DNA of 64,000 nt from an uncultured Sphingomonadaceae bacterium. Its GTDB lineage: Bacteria; Pseudomonadota; Alphaproteobacteria; Sphingomonadales; Sphingomonadaceae. Under the pieces are notes generated by a model. That model had not been told where the DNA came from and did no database searches. It saw only the letters and a list, made by a program, of their open reading frames with translations. The translations under genes were made by a program, and so were the position numbers. Shown in pieces: positions 34,320 to 43,721 of this stretch. The stretch lies in the NCBI GenBank assembly GCA_947497455.1, contig CANMGU010000001.1, positions 1,240,001 through 1,304,000 on the forward strand. The letters run 5' to 3'. Numbering within the stretch: the stretch's first letter is position 1; the number at the start of each line of letters is the position of its first letter.

Positions 34320-34796
34320 TTAAAGCTGATCGAGCATATAGTCGGCGGCGCTGACTTTGAAGTCGCCCGGTGCCTCGACATTCAATTCTTCAACCACACC
34401 GTCGTTGACAATCATGGAGAAACGCTGACCACGGGTGCCGAGACCAAAACCGGAACCGTCCATCTCAAGGCCAACGGCTTTGGCGAAATCGCCATTGCCA
34501 TCGGCGAGCATGGTGACGTCTTCGGAGCCGGCATCCTTGTTCCAGGCGCCGAGAACAAACGCATCATTGACTGCGGTGCAGGCAATTTCATCGACGCCCT
34601 TGGCTTTCAGCTCGGCGGCTTTTTCAACATAGCCCGGCAGATGCTTGGCCGAACAGGTTGGCGTGTAAGCACCAGGAACAGAAAATAATGCGACCTTTTT
34701 GCCTGCGAAATATTCGGAGGAGCTGACCTGCTCCGGGCCGTTTTCGGTTGCCTTGACCAGGTTTACTTCTGGAATTTTGTCGCCTTTGTTGATCAT
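34320..34796 (-). CDS. Peroxiredoxin, Prx5/hybrid type
   Basis: A 158-residue thiol peroxidase; the peroxidatic Cys48 lies in VPGAYTPTCSAKHLPGYV, and the family signature GFGLGTRGQRFSMIV is near the C-terminus. No fused glutaredoxin domain. It reduces peroxides at the expense of glutathione/glutaredoxin or thioredoxin. ATG 34796 follows AAAAGGAACGATAAT. Monocistronic, convergent with the M2 peptidase. Confidence 0.95.
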   Translation of the reverse strand: MINKGDKIPEVNLVKATENGPEQVSSSEYFAGKKVALFSVPGAYTPTCSAKHLPGYVEKAAELKAKGVDEIACTAVNDAFVLGAWNKDAGSEDVTMLADGNGDFAKAVGLEMDGSGFGLGTRGQRFSMIVNDGVVEELNVEAPGDFKVSAADYMLDQL

Positions 34797-34946
34797 ATTA
34801 TCGTTCCTTTTGTGTTTCGGCAGAGAGTCTGCGAGTCCTATCCATTTGTGGTGACAGCATCATGAAATTGCAAGCAATGGAATGATAATGCTCCGTTTAT
34901 CGAATTTACCATGGGCAGAACATCGCAAGTGACTTATGCTGTGGTC

Positions 34947-35507
34947 ATGGAAGATGCTGTTTATTTCTCCGGCCAGTTTCTGCTGGCAACGCCGGGTATG
35001 GCCGATCCGCGATTTTCTCGTTCGATCATCGCCATCTGTTCTCATGACGAGAACGGTGCGCTGGGAATAAATATTGGCGAGATATCAACTGATATCAGTT
35101 TCCATGGGATATTGGAGCAATTTGACATTGAACCCGAACAACTCGACGATCGCAACGTCTTCGTTGGCGGACCAGTTGAGGTGCATCGCGGTTTCATTCT
35201 TCACAGCCTCGATTTCAACCTATCAGACACTTTGCAAGTTGGTCAGCGCTGGGGGTTGAGCAGTTCGCTCGATATCCTGGGCGCGATCGCCAAAGACCGG
35301 GGTCCCGAAAAATGGATTGCTGCGCTCGGCTATTCCGGTTGGGGTGCGGGGCAACTGGAGCATGAATTGACCCAGAACGGATGGTCGGTCACTCCGGGAG
35401 AATCGGAATGGCTTTACGAGACCAGTGCGAAAGACAAATGGGAAATGGCCTGGCAATCGCAAGGAATCGACCCCAATAAACTATCCGGGCAGTTTGGGAG
35501 CGCGTGA
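34947..35507 (+). CDS. YqgE/AlgH (UPF0301) family protein
   Basis: A 186-residue protein: FSGQFLLATPGMADPRFSRSIIAICSHDENGALGINIG is the family signature, with the later GGPV and GYSGWGAGQLEHEL. Its molecular role is unclear; in Pseudomonas it was linked to alginate regulation. An in-frame ATG at 34911 gives 12 more residues and cannot be ruled out. Confidence 0.92.
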   Translation: MEDAVYFSGQFLLATPGMADPRFSRSIIAICSHDENGALGINIGEISTDISFHGILEQFDIEPEQLDDRNVFVGGPVEVHRGFILHSLDFNLSDTLQVGQRWGLSSSLDILGAIAKDRGPEKWIAALGYSGWGAGQLEHELTQNGWSVTPGESEWLYETSAKDKWEMAWQSQGIDPNKLSGQFGSA

Positions 35508-35645
35508 AATTCCGGCGCAATTGATGTTTATTGAGTGAAATTGGTTACTTGAATGCTGAATATCGCTTAACCAATGCCCTTAGAATTTCTCTAAGCCAGA
35601 AAGAACAGTTTCATAGTCCTCAATGGGAATAGGGGATTATGGGGA

Positions 35646-36143
35646 ATGTCTAAATTTAAGAAATTGATGCTGGTCGGCATAATTGGAAGCATAACAATGG
35701 CTGGATCGGCGCAAGCGGCTTGCTGGGCGCCGGCGGCGGTCGATGCCGCTCATGTTCGGGACTTGCAGTCCCGCCTGATGGTTGCGGCACTGCGTTGTGC
35801 GAAATCGGAGCATGACGTCCTGCCACATTATAACCGCTTCGTGCGCGACAAGAAGCCGTTATTGAAACTGGGCAATGGAATATTGCGCGGCCATTTCGCC
35901 AAAGGCCGGAACAAGAAACAGGCCATGCAGCATTATGATCGCTATGCGGTATCCTTGGCCAACAAATATGGTGCCGGCTCCGGTGATTTGTCCGAGTGCA
36001 AGGCGATGAAAGAGCTAGCAAATTCGGCGGCAGATACAGACAGCAAACTTTCATCGCTGGTGAATATCTCGCAATTCCACGGTTTAACACCGAACCTGCC
36101 AGGCGGCCGTTGTGGGATTGTTATCGCATCGACCGAAAATTGA
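35646..36143 (+). CDS. Exported protein of unknown function
   Basis: A 165-residue protein with a signal peptide (MSKFKKLMLVGIIGSITMAGSAQA-A) and a small mature domain containing four Cys (ACWAP, LRCAKSE, SECKAM, GGRCGIV), probably two disulfides in the periplasm. The middle is helical and basic (HFAKGRNKKQAMQHYDRYA). I know no named family. It lies directly before the ahcY regulatory region and is probably transcribed separately. Confidence 0.75.
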   Translation: MSKFKKLMLVGIIGSITMAGSAQAACWAPAAVDAAHVRDLQSRLMVAALRCAKSEHDVLPHYNRFVRDKKPLLKLGNGILRGHFAKGRNKKQAMQHYDRYAVSLANKYGAGSGDLSECKAMKELANSAADTDSKLSSLVNISQFHGLTPNLPGGRCGIVIASTEN

Positions 36144-36154
36144 TAACTAAATTA

Positions 36155-36180
36155 CAAATATAAAGACATCTTTATATTTG
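36155..36180. promoter_or_regulatory. Candidate SahR/SamR-type operator upstream of ahcY
   Basis: A perfect 12+12 palindrome around CA: CAAATATAAAGA and TCTTTATATTTG. The inner TAAAGA-NN-TCTTTA resembles the sites I recall for the ArsR-family S-adenosylhomocysteine/methionine-cycle repressors SahR and SamR. It sits about 86 bases before the ahcY start. It could also end the preceding gene. Confidence 0.5.
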
Positions 36181-36216
36181 CTTCCAAAGCCGCATGAAGC
36201 TAAGGAATGATGCAAC

Positions 36217-36242
36217 TGCCGCCCGGGATTTCTGGTGCGGCA
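36217..36242 (+). promoter_or_regulatory. Leader hairpin of ahcY
   Basis: TGCCGC-CCGG-loop-CTGG-T-GCGGCA forms a ten-pair stem that ends 24 bases before the start codon. It does not match the SAH riboswitch consensus as I remember it, so a simple structured leader is the safer reading. Confidence 0.4.
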
Positions 36243-36266
36243 ATTCGTCTTTCAAGGAGAATGATT

Positions 36267-37679
36267 GTGGCTACCGCAGCAGATACAGCGAACCAGGACT
36301 ATGTGATCAAGGATATTTCTCTGGCCGATTTCGGGCGCAAGGAAATTGAGATTGCCGAAACTGAAATGCCAGGCCTGATGGCTTTGCGTGAAGAATTTGG
36401 TGCCGAGCAACCTTTGAAAGGCGCCCGGATTACCGGTTCACTGCATATGACAATTCAAACCGCGGTGTTGATAGAGACGCTGTTGGCGCTGGGCGCGACG
36501 GTGCGTTGGGCTTCTTGCAACATATACTCAACGCAGGACCATGCCGCTGCTGCAATTGCTGCGGGTGGTACGCCAGTATTCGCCATTAAAGGCGAGACAC
36601 TCGAAGAATATTGGTCTTATGTAGTGCGCATCTTTGACTGGGGACCTGAAGAAACCTGTAATCTGATCCTCGACGATGGCGGCGACGCCACCATGTTCGC
36701 GCTTTGGGGGGCACGCGTGGAAGCTGGTGAAGAGCTGTTCACGCCAGAAAATGAAGAAGAGGAAGTTTTCGTTGCTACACTGAAGCGCTTTCTGGCCGAA
36801 CGACCAGGTTATCTGACCAAGACTGTCGATACGATCAAAGGCGTTTCGGAAGAAACCACCACCGGTGTCCACCGTCTCTATGACCTCGCCAAGCAAGGCA
36901 AACTGCCTTTCCCGGCGATCAATGTGAACGACAGTGTGACCAAGTCGAAATTCGATAACCTTTACGGCTGCAAAGAGTCGCTGGTTGACGCTGTGCGTCG
37001 GGCCACTGATGTAATGCTGGCCGGTAAAGTCGCCTGTGTCGCTGGCTTTGGTGATGTTGGCAAAGGTTCAGCTGACTCGCTCCGCAATGGCGGAGCGCGG
37101 GTTATCGTGACCGAAGTCGATCCCATTTGTGCCCTGCAGGCTTCGATGGAAGGCTATGAAGTCGTCACCATGGAAGAAGCAACAAAACGCGCTGATATCT
37201 TCGTGACCGCGACAGGCAATAAAGATGTGATCACCGTCGACCACATGCGTGACATGAAAGACCGCGCGATTGTTTGTAATATCGGCCACTTCGACAGCGA
37301 GATCCAGATTGCTGGTCTGCAGAATATGAAATGGAACGAAATCAAACCACAGGTTGATGAAGTTGAATTTCCTGATGGCAAGAAGCTCATCATTCTGGCG
37401 CAGGGACGTTTGGTCAACCTGGGTTGTGCAACCGGTCATCCGAGCTTCGTGATGTCAGCCAGCTTTACGAACCAGGTTATGGCTCAGATTGAATTGTGGC
37501 TGCGCCCTGAGCAGTATAAGAATGACGTTTATGTCCTGCCGAAGCATCTCGACGAGAAAGTGGCTGAGCTACATCTCGCGAAATTGGGCGTGCAACTGAC
37601 GAAATTGTCTCAGGAACAGGCCGAATATATCGGTGTGACACCGGAAGGCCCGTTCAAGCCTGATCACTATCGTTACTAA
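36267..37679 (+). CDS. ahcY: Adenosylhomocysteinase
   Basis: Hydrolyses S-adenosylhomocysteine to adenosine and homocysteine, closing the methyl cycle; NAD-dependent homotetramer. The 470-residue product has the substrate site [14 protein letters not shown] and the NAD-binding [14 protein letters not shown]. The C-terminal end KPDHYRY is the family hallmark. A GTG at 36267 lies seven bases after AAGGAG and gives [16 protein letters not shown]; the nearby ATG at 36261 is too close to that site. A terminator follows. Confidence 0.95.
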   Translation: MATAADTANQDYVIKDISLADFGRKEIEIAETEMPGLMALREEFGAEQPLKGARITGSLHMTIQTAVLIETLLALGATVRWASCNIYSTQDHAAAAIAAGGTPVFAIKGETLEEYWSYVVRIFDWGPEETCNLILDDGGDATMFALWGARVEAGEELFTPENEEEEVFVATLKRFLAERPGYLTKTVDTIKGVSEETTTGVHRLYDLAKQGKLPFPAINVNDSVTKSKFDNLYGCKESLVDAVRRATDVMLAGKVACVAGFGDVGKGSADSLRNGGARVIVTEVDPICALQASMEGYEVVTMEEATKRADIFVTATGNKDVITVDHMRDMKDRAIVCNIGHFDSEIQIAGLQNMKWNEIKPQVDEVEFPDGKKLIILAQGRLVNLGCATGHPSFVMSASFTNQVMAQIELWLRPEQYKNDVYVLPKHLDEKVAELHLAKLGVQLTKLSQEQAEYIGVTPEGPFKPDHYRY

Positions 37680-37687
37680 TGCAATAA

Positions 37688-37721
37688 CCGGATGGGCCTG
37701 ACGGCTCATCCGGATTTCTTT
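37688..37721 (+). terminator. Rho-independent terminator after ahcY
   Basis: CCGGATG-g-GCC-tgac-GGC-t-CATCCGG followed by ATTTCTTT, nine bases after the ahcY stop. Confidence 0.8.
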
Positions 37722-37725
37722 AAGC

Positions 37726-39489
37726 TTAGCGTGCGGTAAAGCGCGTTTTGTCTTTGCCCGGTTTTTTGGGGAAGCTAGGCCATTTGTTCTGGGCCATGCT
37801 GCGCAAACTTGCTGATGCGATGCCTGCTTGCTTTTCATACATCCAATAGTTCCGCATGATGATCGAAACATAGCCACGTGTCTCGACGTAGGGAATGCTC
37901 TCCATGTAGAGCAATGGATCGCCATTATCCCGGATCTCATTGTTCCAGCGCTGAACCGACCCTGGCCCGGCATTATAGGCCGCAGCGACCTTTGGCAGTT
38001 TGCCATCCGTGATCGAGGATTCACTCAGATATTCGAGATAGGATTGCCCATATTCAAGATTGGTTGATGGCTTAAACAGCTGGGTCTTCTCAAATCTTTT
38101 TCCATTGGCGCGTGCGATATCGCCAGCGGTTCCGGGACGCACTTGCATCAGACCGATAGCATTGGCTGGACTTACCGCTTTGCTGCGAAAGGCTGATTCC
38201 TGCAGAGTATGCGCATAGACTAGAGCAGGATCCACGCGCCATCCGCCATCAGGTTTCCATTTCGGTGCAGGAAAACGGGATTGCGCATCAGGTTTAAAAC
38301 CGCGAGGCGCGTGATGCGCCAGCCACAATTGTGTCCGCGGCAGGTTTAATTCACGCGCGAGTTTCAGCAGAGCAGCATGGTCACCGGAATTGCCGATCCG
38401 GGCCTGGTGCCGCAATACTTCGTCAGCAAGACCTTCTTCACCAATTTCGACCAGAGCAATGGCAGATTTGACATTGTCATGTCGTTCCAATGCTTTCCAA
38501 TCACCTTTCGCAAAACCGGCGCTGGATTTTGACTTTGCAATATCCATGCCCAAGGTTTGTGCGGATAGAAGGCCATAAAAGCTGTCACTACGTTTGGCGG
38601 CAGTTTGCAGCTTACCCTGTGCTTTTTGCGGTTGACCACAAACAATATCAGAGCGTGCTCCCCAATAAAGGCCGGCAGCCTGCAGGTCCGAATTGGCCGC
38701 ACGACGACCCACATTATCAAAGGCCGCGCTGGCTGTTTGACAGTCATTCAGTCGCCAAGAGGAAAGTCCTGCGACCCAATCAGCGTGAACGACCCAAGGG
38801 CCACTTCCTTTTTGAGCTTTTTGCGCCATGCGCTGAGCAGAACTGTCATCATTTTCGATATAATAGGACCATGCAATCCGCTGTTCGAGTTCGGTGCGAG
38901 CGTCAATTGACAAAACGTCATTTGCTTCAAAAAGAAGGGCTTCCGCCGATTGCGGGCTATCATTCTTGATGAAGCCCAGGATACGGCCGCGAATGGCATT
39001 GGCCGCACTGTCTGACTTTATGGCATTCGGTTTTTTGCGGATCGGTAGTCCCGGAACATAAGACAGATTGCGACGTTGCGGTAGATCGGGAAGCAGCTGC
39101 GCACCACGTTTCTTTGCCAATCGTCCGAGTTGAGCAGCTTGTGGAATATGAGGCGCTTCACCGACCAGAACAAGCAATGGCCCCAGTTCTGCACGTGGAG
39201 AATTGGCTGCCAGAAAATACTCGGCTTTTGCGATGGATTTCAATGGGCCATTTGGCGCATTGTCGATCAGATTTTTGGCGGTATCCCATTGGTTGCCGCC
39301 CATCGCTTTAAAAAGTGCCCGGTAATGTTCTGACTGTTTGCGCTTCAATTGCGAAGGAATATCCTTTGCTACCGAGGAGCTTTTGAACAAAACCGCCCCA
39401 CCATCCTGCGCGATCACCGGAGAGAGTGGAAGAGATACGAGAGCAGATGTGAGGGCAATTTTCAATTTTGCCGGGAACTGTTTTTTCAC
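37726..39489 (-). CDS. Soluble lytic transglycosylase (Slt70-like)
   Basis: Periplasmic murein hydrolase that cleaves the MurNAc-GlcNAc bond with 1,6-anhydro formation. The 587-residue product has a signal-like N-terminus (VKKQFPAKLKIALTSALVSLPLSPVIAQ), a long superhelical domain and a C-terminal LT domain with catalytic Glu in TLQESAFRSKAVS, AIGLMQVRPGTA and AAYNAGPGSV. A GTG at 39489 is preceded by AAGGA at about ten bases and gives a proper signal peptide; ATG 39528 adds a charged extension inside the upstream gene. It follows the UDG-like gene by five bases. Confidence 0.9.
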   Translation of the reverse strand: MKKQFPAKLKIALTSALVSLPLSPVIAQDGGAVLFKSSSVAKDIPSQLKRKQSEHYRALFKAMGGNQWDTAKNLIDNAPNGPLKSIAKAEYFLAANSPRAELGPLLVLVGEAPHIPQAAQLGRLAKKRGAQLLPDLPQRRNLSYVPGLPIRKKPNAIKSDSAANAIRGRILGFIKNDSPQSAEALLFEANDVLSIDARTELEQRIAWSYYIENDDSSAQRMAQKAQKGSGPWVVHADWVAGLSSWRLNDCQTASAAFDNVGRRAANSDLQAAGLYWGARSDIVCGQPQKAQGKLQTAAKRSDSFYGLLSAQTLGMDIAKSKSSAGFAKGDWKALERHDNVKSAIALVEIGEEGLADEVLRHQARIGNSGDHAALLKLARELNLPRTQLWLAHHAPRGFKPDAQSRFPAPKWKPDGGWRVDPALVYAHTLQESAFRSKAVSPANAIGLMQVRPGTAGDIARANGKRFEKTQLFKPSTNLEYGQSYLEYLSESSITDGKLPKVAAAYNAGPGSVQRWNNEIRDNGDPLLYMESIPYVETRGYVSIIMRNYWMYEKQAGIASASLRSMAQNKWPSFPKKPGKDKTRFTAR

Positions 39490-39494
39490 TACGC

Positions 39495-40283
39495 TTAAAT
39501 CCTTGTCAGCAATTGCAAATCTTTCCACGCCTCCGCTTTGAATTCCGGTCTTTCGACTAAAATCCGCGGATGAAAGGTCGCGATCGCCTCTGTTTTGGAT
39601 GAAATATGGTTAACAAATAGTTTATTTTTACGCGCCGCAAGCAAATTTTCGTTGAAAAACAGCTGGGAGGGCGTGTCACCAAAGAATATGATTCTCTTGG
39701 GCTGGACCAGTCCGATATGATGCAACATTCGTTTCGTGAGCACATCATGATATTGGGAATCGATCCGACCATCATAGGACCGGGCCAGCGAGATGGATGC
39801 GGAATAGGTATTTTGCGAATCGCAGCCGATCGCCTTCAACATGTTGACCAATAATGCAGCACTTTTTTCGGAATAGAGAGAATTTTGCGCCAAACCGCTT
39901 TGCTCCGGCATTCCGACAATCGTCATAATTTCTGGCGCGATCACACCAGTAGGCAGAACAAGACTGCTCGACCATTGGGCTTCAACCAGGTTTTCCGGCA
40001 TTGATAACCAGGTCAGGAACGTGTCGTGTTTTTTGGGGTAATCGGTATTGAAGTTCTGGTGTTCAGGGGCATTTTTTGCGGGCTGCGGCTTGCTTTCCGT
40101 AGGGGCAGCCTTGTCGATTGCTATGGGTTCTCTGAGCTTCGCCACCGGAGCCGTCTCTGCAAGAAGCGACGCTGGATTGCGGTTATAGTGCAAGTCAACA
40201 CCCGCCAGGCTCCACCAGTCGCGAAGGCTTTTTATCTGCCGCGAAGACGTGTTTTCAGGATGTGCAGGTGTAGAAAAATTCAT
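39495..40283 (-). CDS. Uracil-DNA glycosylase superfamily protein, degenerate
   Basis: A 262-residue protein with the layout of alphaproteobacterial family-4-like UDGs: LRDWWSLAGVDLHY at the start and the C-terminal HPRILVERPEFKAEAWKDLQLL. Motif A, normally GEAPG-xxED, is replaced by VGMPEQSGLAQNSLY, and only one cysteine is left, so the 4Fe-4S cluster of family 4 cannot form. A Pro/Lys-rich linker (about 60-88) separates the N-terminus. It may be a pseudoenzyme, DNA-binding protein or a glycosylase of altered type. Confidence 0.75.
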   Translation of the reverse strand: MNFSTPAHPENTSSRQIKSLRDWWSLAGVDLHYNRNPASLLAETAPVAKLREPIAIDKAAPTESKPQPAKNAPEHQNFNTDYPKKHDTFLTWLSMPENLVEAQWSSSLVLPTGVIAPEIMTIVGMPEQSGLAQNSLYSEKSAALLVNMLKAIGCDSQNTYSASISLARSYDGRIDSQYHDVLTKRMLHHIGLVQPKRIIFFGDTPSQLFFNENLLAARKNKLFVNHISSKTEAIATFHPRILVERPEFKAEAWKDLQLLTRI

Positions 40284-40411
40284 CTATGCATAGAGTCATG
40301 AGTTGACGAATTGGTCAATTGGCGGGCAAGCATGTTTCTGTCCAAAGGGTTGCCGTTTGCGGTAGGACGAATGTAAGAAATTTTTATCGAGTTGAATACA
40401 GGAAAAATGCG

Positions 40412-42067
40412 ATGAGTGAACGAGAATCTATGCCTTATGACGTGGTCATTGTTGGTGGCGGGCCAGCGGGACTAAGCGCGGCTATCCGATTCAAACAATT
40501 GGCGGACGAAGCCGGCAAAGATCTCTCCGTGTGCATACTGGAAAAAGGCTCGGAAATTGGCGCGCACATATTGTCGGGCGCGGTCGTGGATCCCAAAGCA
40601 CTTGATGAACTTTTGCCCAACTGGCGTGAAGAAGACTGTCCCATGGCAGCTGTTCCCGTGACCGACAATCAACACTGGGTGCTGACCAAGAACAAGAAAT
40701 ACTCGATTCCCCACATCATGACGCCGCCGTTCATGCATAATAAGGGAACCTATACCGGTTCTCTCGGAAATCTATGCCGCTGGCTGGGTGAGCGTGCCGA
40801 GAATATGGGAGTTGAAATCTTTCCTGGCTTTGCCGCTGCTGAAATCCTCTACAATGAGGATGGCTCGGTTAAAGGTGTTGCAACGGGTGATATGGGAGTG
40901 GCTCGCGATGGCAGTCACAAACCTGATTATCAACCGGGCCTGGAACTTCATGCCAAATATACTTTCTTTGCAGAGGGTGTGCGCGGACATCTCACAAAGA
41001 TTCTTAAAGAAAAATTTGCGTTGGATAAGGACAGCGAACCACAGATCTATGGTCTGGGGATCAAGGAACTTTGGGATATCGAACCTGACAAGCATGTCCC
41101 TGGACGAGTCATTCATAGCCAGGGATGGCCGCTGACAGCTGGCGCCAATGGTGGCGGATTTCTCTATCATCAGGCTGATAATCAAGTGGCGCTGGGTTTT
41201 GTCACATGGCTCAACTATGAAAACCCTTATCTGTCACCATTTGAAGAAATGCAGCGGTGGAAACAACATCCTGAAATCCGTAAGATTTTGGAAGGTGGCA
41301 AACGTATTTCTTATGGCGCTCGCGCCATTAACGATGGCGGGTTCCAATCCGTGCCAAAACTGTTTTTTCCAGGCGGCGCCCTGATCGGTTGTTCCGCCGG
41401 TTTTGTGAATGTTCCGCGGATCAAGGGTACGCACACCGCCATGAAAACCGGTATGATGGCGGCTGAGGCGGCATTTGAAGCCATTGTGGCTGATCGGCAA
41501 AGCGATGAGCTGGCCGCCTATGGCACCGCATATGAAAATAGCTGGGTTCGCGAAGAACTCCGCGTTGTTCGTAATGTGTTGCCAGCCGCTGAAAAATATG
41601 GCGACTTCCTCGGGTCGATCATTGCCGGTATCAATATGTGGGCGGAAAATTTCAAAATCAAAATGCCGTTCACAATGAAGCATCATCCGGATCATACACG
41701 ACTGAAACGGGCAGAACATTGTGAACCCATCGAATATCCAAAACCCGATGGTGTTATCAGCTTTGATCGCCTGTCTTCGGTGTTCCTATCCAATACAAAC
41801 CATGAGGAAGATCAGCCGGTTCACTTGCAATTGAAGGATGCGTCCATGCCGGTTGATGTGAACCTGCCCATATTTGCAGGCCCATCTCAGCGTTACTGTC
41901 CGGCGGGCGTTTATGAATTTGTCGAGGGTGAAGACGGCAATCCGAAATTTCAAATCAATGCGCAAAATTGCGTCCATTGTAAAACCTGTGATATCAAAGA
42001 CCCGAACCAGAATATTAACTGGGTTGTTCCGGAAGGCGGTGGAGGTCCCAATTACCCCAATATGTAA
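40412..42067 (+). CDS. etfD: Electron transfer flavoprotein-ubiquinone oxidoreductase
   Basis: Inner-membrane-associated FAD and 4Fe-4S enzyme passing electrons from ETF to ubiquinone during fatty- and amino-acid oxidation. The 551-residue product has the FAD motif DVVIVGGGPAGLSAAIRF and GCSAGFVNVPRIKGTHTAMKTGM. The C-terminal ferredoxin-like CVHCKTCDIKDP with the earlier Cys in YCPAGVYEF supplies the cluster ligands. ATG 40412 follows CAGGAAAAATGC; the longer frame is not needed. Its end overlaps the start region of the TPR gene. Confidence 0.95.
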   Translation: MSERESMPYDVVIVGGGPAGLSAAIRFKQLADEAGKDLSVCILEKGSEIGAHILSGAVVDPKALDELLPNWREEDCPMAAVPVTDNQHWVLTKNKKYSIPHIMTPPFMHNKGTYTGSLGNLCRWLGERAENMGVEIFPGFAAAEILYNEDGSVKGVATGDMGVARDGSHKPDYQPGLELHAKYTFFAEGVRGHLTKILKEKFALDKDSEPQIYGLGIKELWDIEPDKHVPGRVIHSQGWPLTAGANGGGFLYHQADNQVALGFVTWLNYENPYLSPFEEMQRWKQHPEIRKILEGGKRISYGARAINDGGFQSVPKLFFPGGALIGCSAGFVNVPRIKGTHTAMKTGMMAAEAAFEAIVADRQSDELAAYGTAYENSWVREELRVVRNVLPAAEKYGDFLGSIIAGINMWAENFKIKMPFTMKHHPDHTRLKRAEHCEPIEYPKPDGVISFDRLSSVFLSNTNHEEDQPVHLQLKDASMPVDVNLPIFAGPSQRYCPAGVYEFVEGEDGNPKFQINAQNCVHCKTCDIKDPNQNINWVVPEGGGGPNYPNM

Positions 42068-43721
42068 GATAGGTTTCAGCGGTGTTCTGATCGCCGTTAT
42101 GATCAGCAGTCCTGCATTGGCCAAGCGCAGTGACGGTGCCAATGCGCTGAACCGATATGTCGAAGCGCGTCTGACGGAATCATCGGACAGGCCCGCGGCT
42201 GCCGCCATTTATGCTGAATCGCTGAAAGAACAGCCCGATAATTTGTTGCTGGCCAGCAAGGCTTATGTAAAGGCCATCGAGGTCGGAGATTTTGATCTCG
42301 CGATCAAGGCCGTTCGGACCCTCGATCTGCGTGGGCAGGTTGATGCCGAAATGCCTTTGTTGCTGTTCGCCGATGCGTTCGCGCGAGATGATTTCAAGGC
42401 GGCAGAGCAGGCCATAGTTGAGCTGGAAGCGCTCGGAAATTTCGGGTTTTTGTCGCCTTTACTCAACGCGTGGCTAGCCACGGCGTCAGGACAAAGCCCT
42501 CTGGCCGATCTTGCAGTAGCAAAGAAGGACAGTACCGCATCCTATTATCATCAGGAACAGCTGATATTGCATGCATTAGCGCGTGGTCACGACGCCGATG
42601 TCATGCAGTTAATCGATGCCCTGGTCGATCAGAATGAAGTGCGCATGGCGCCTATTCGGATAATTGCAGCACGGCATTTTCTTGCCAAAAAAGACATAGA
42701 GCAGGCGCTGAAAATACTGAACCGCGAGCGCACCGGTCCTGAAGCAAAGATGGTACGCGATATTCAAGCCGGCAATGCGCGAAAACTGGCGCAGAAGGTG
42801 GATGCCCAGGTCGGGACAGGTTTCCTGTTGCAAAGAATGGCATCGGACTTGGGATCTCAGCGCGCCTATTTTCTTGGCCTAGTCGGTGCACAGGCCGCTG
42901 CGCGCGTTTTCCCCGACAGTGATTATGGACATCTTATCCTCGGTGAGGCGTACGGAAATAGCGAGAATAACGCCGCCGCCCGCAAGAAGCTGAAAAATAT
43001 AACGCGTGAGAGCGTATATGCGTTACTTGCGATCAGCCGTGAGATTGCGGGATATGTTGATGATGAAGACTATGGTGCCGCCAAGACCAGATTGAACGAC
43101 GTCATCTCCAAAAATCCAGAAGCACCTGAGTTACGGATATTGTCGGGACAGCTTCTGCAGGTTAGCGGCGACAATGAAGCGGCTGCTGATGCCTTCAAAC
43201 AAGCAATTGCACTGGCCGAAAAGCGCAATTTTTCGAGCGACTTGTTGGCCAGTTATTGGCTTTCGCTAGGCAGCGCGCAAGAACAGGCTGGGCTTTGGCC
43301 TGCTGGCCTGGAATCGCTTAGAAAAGCGAATGAATTGCAGCCCAATTCGGCGACAATATTAAACTATCTGGGCTATGCGCAGCTGGAGCGCCGTGAAAAT
43401 ACTGAATTTGCGATTGAGGCGATCAGGAAAGCGCACAAGATACGTTCGTCTTCTCCGGCGATTACGGATTCGCTCGGATGGGCCTATTTTGTCACGGGCG
43501 AGCATGAAAAGGCCGTTGGATATCTGGAGCGGGCACGGGCAGGGGAACCACAAGACCCGACAATCAATGAGCATCTCGGGGATGCCTATTGGGCGGTTGG
43601 CCGCAAATATGAAGCGCGCTATGCTTGGAAATCAGCAAAATTATTTGCCGAAGCAGAAGACATGAAGCGGCTCGCTGAAAAAATCGATCTGGGACTGCAA
43701 GCGGACCTCGTTTCGCCCTGA
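42039..43721 (+). CDS. Exported tetratricopeptide-repeat protein
   Basis: A 560-residue protein with a signal peptide (KIGFSGVLIAVMISSPALA-K) and many helical TPR-like units, clearest at the C-terminus: GLWPAGLESLRKANELQPNSATILNYLGYAQLERREN and GEHEKAVGYLERARAGEPQDPTINEHLGDAYW. It is probably a periplasmic scaffold or lipoprotein-like assembly factor. The start is uncertain: GTG 42039 gives a full signal peptide and overlaps ETF-QO by 29 bases, while ATG 42099 would truncate it. It overlaps ispE by one base. Confidence 0.85.
   Translation: MEVPITPICKIGFSGVLIAVMISSPALAKRSDGANALNRYVEARLTESSDRPAAAAIYAESLKEQPDNLLLASKAYVKAIEVGDFDLAIKAVRTLDLRGQVDAEMPLLLFADAFARDDFKAAEQAIVELEALGNFGFLSPLLNAWLATASGQSPLADLAVAKKDSTASYYHQEQLILHALARGHDADVMQLIDALVDQNEVRMAPIRIIAARHFLAKKDIEQALKILNRERTGPEAKMVRDIQAGNARKLAQKVDAQVGTGFLLQRMASDLGSQRAYFLGLVGAQAAARVFPDSDYGHLILGEAYGNSENNAAARKKLKNITRESVYALLAISREIAGYVDDEDYGAAKTRLNDVISKNPEAPELRILSGQLLQVSGDNEAAADAFKQAIALAEKRNFSSDLLASYWLSLGSAQEQAGLWPAGLESLRKANELQPNSATILNYLGYAQLERRENTEFAIEAIRKAHKIRSSSPAITDSLGWAYFVTGEHEKAVGYLERARAGEPQDPTINEHLGDAYWAVGRKYEARYAWKSAKLFAEAEDMKRLAEKIDLGLQADLVSP

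Noticed and set aside
36181-36266. SAH riboswitch before ahcY
   Set aside because: A GGAATGATGCAAC stretch recalls part of the motif, but the partner strands needed for the pseudoknot are not present as I remember them.
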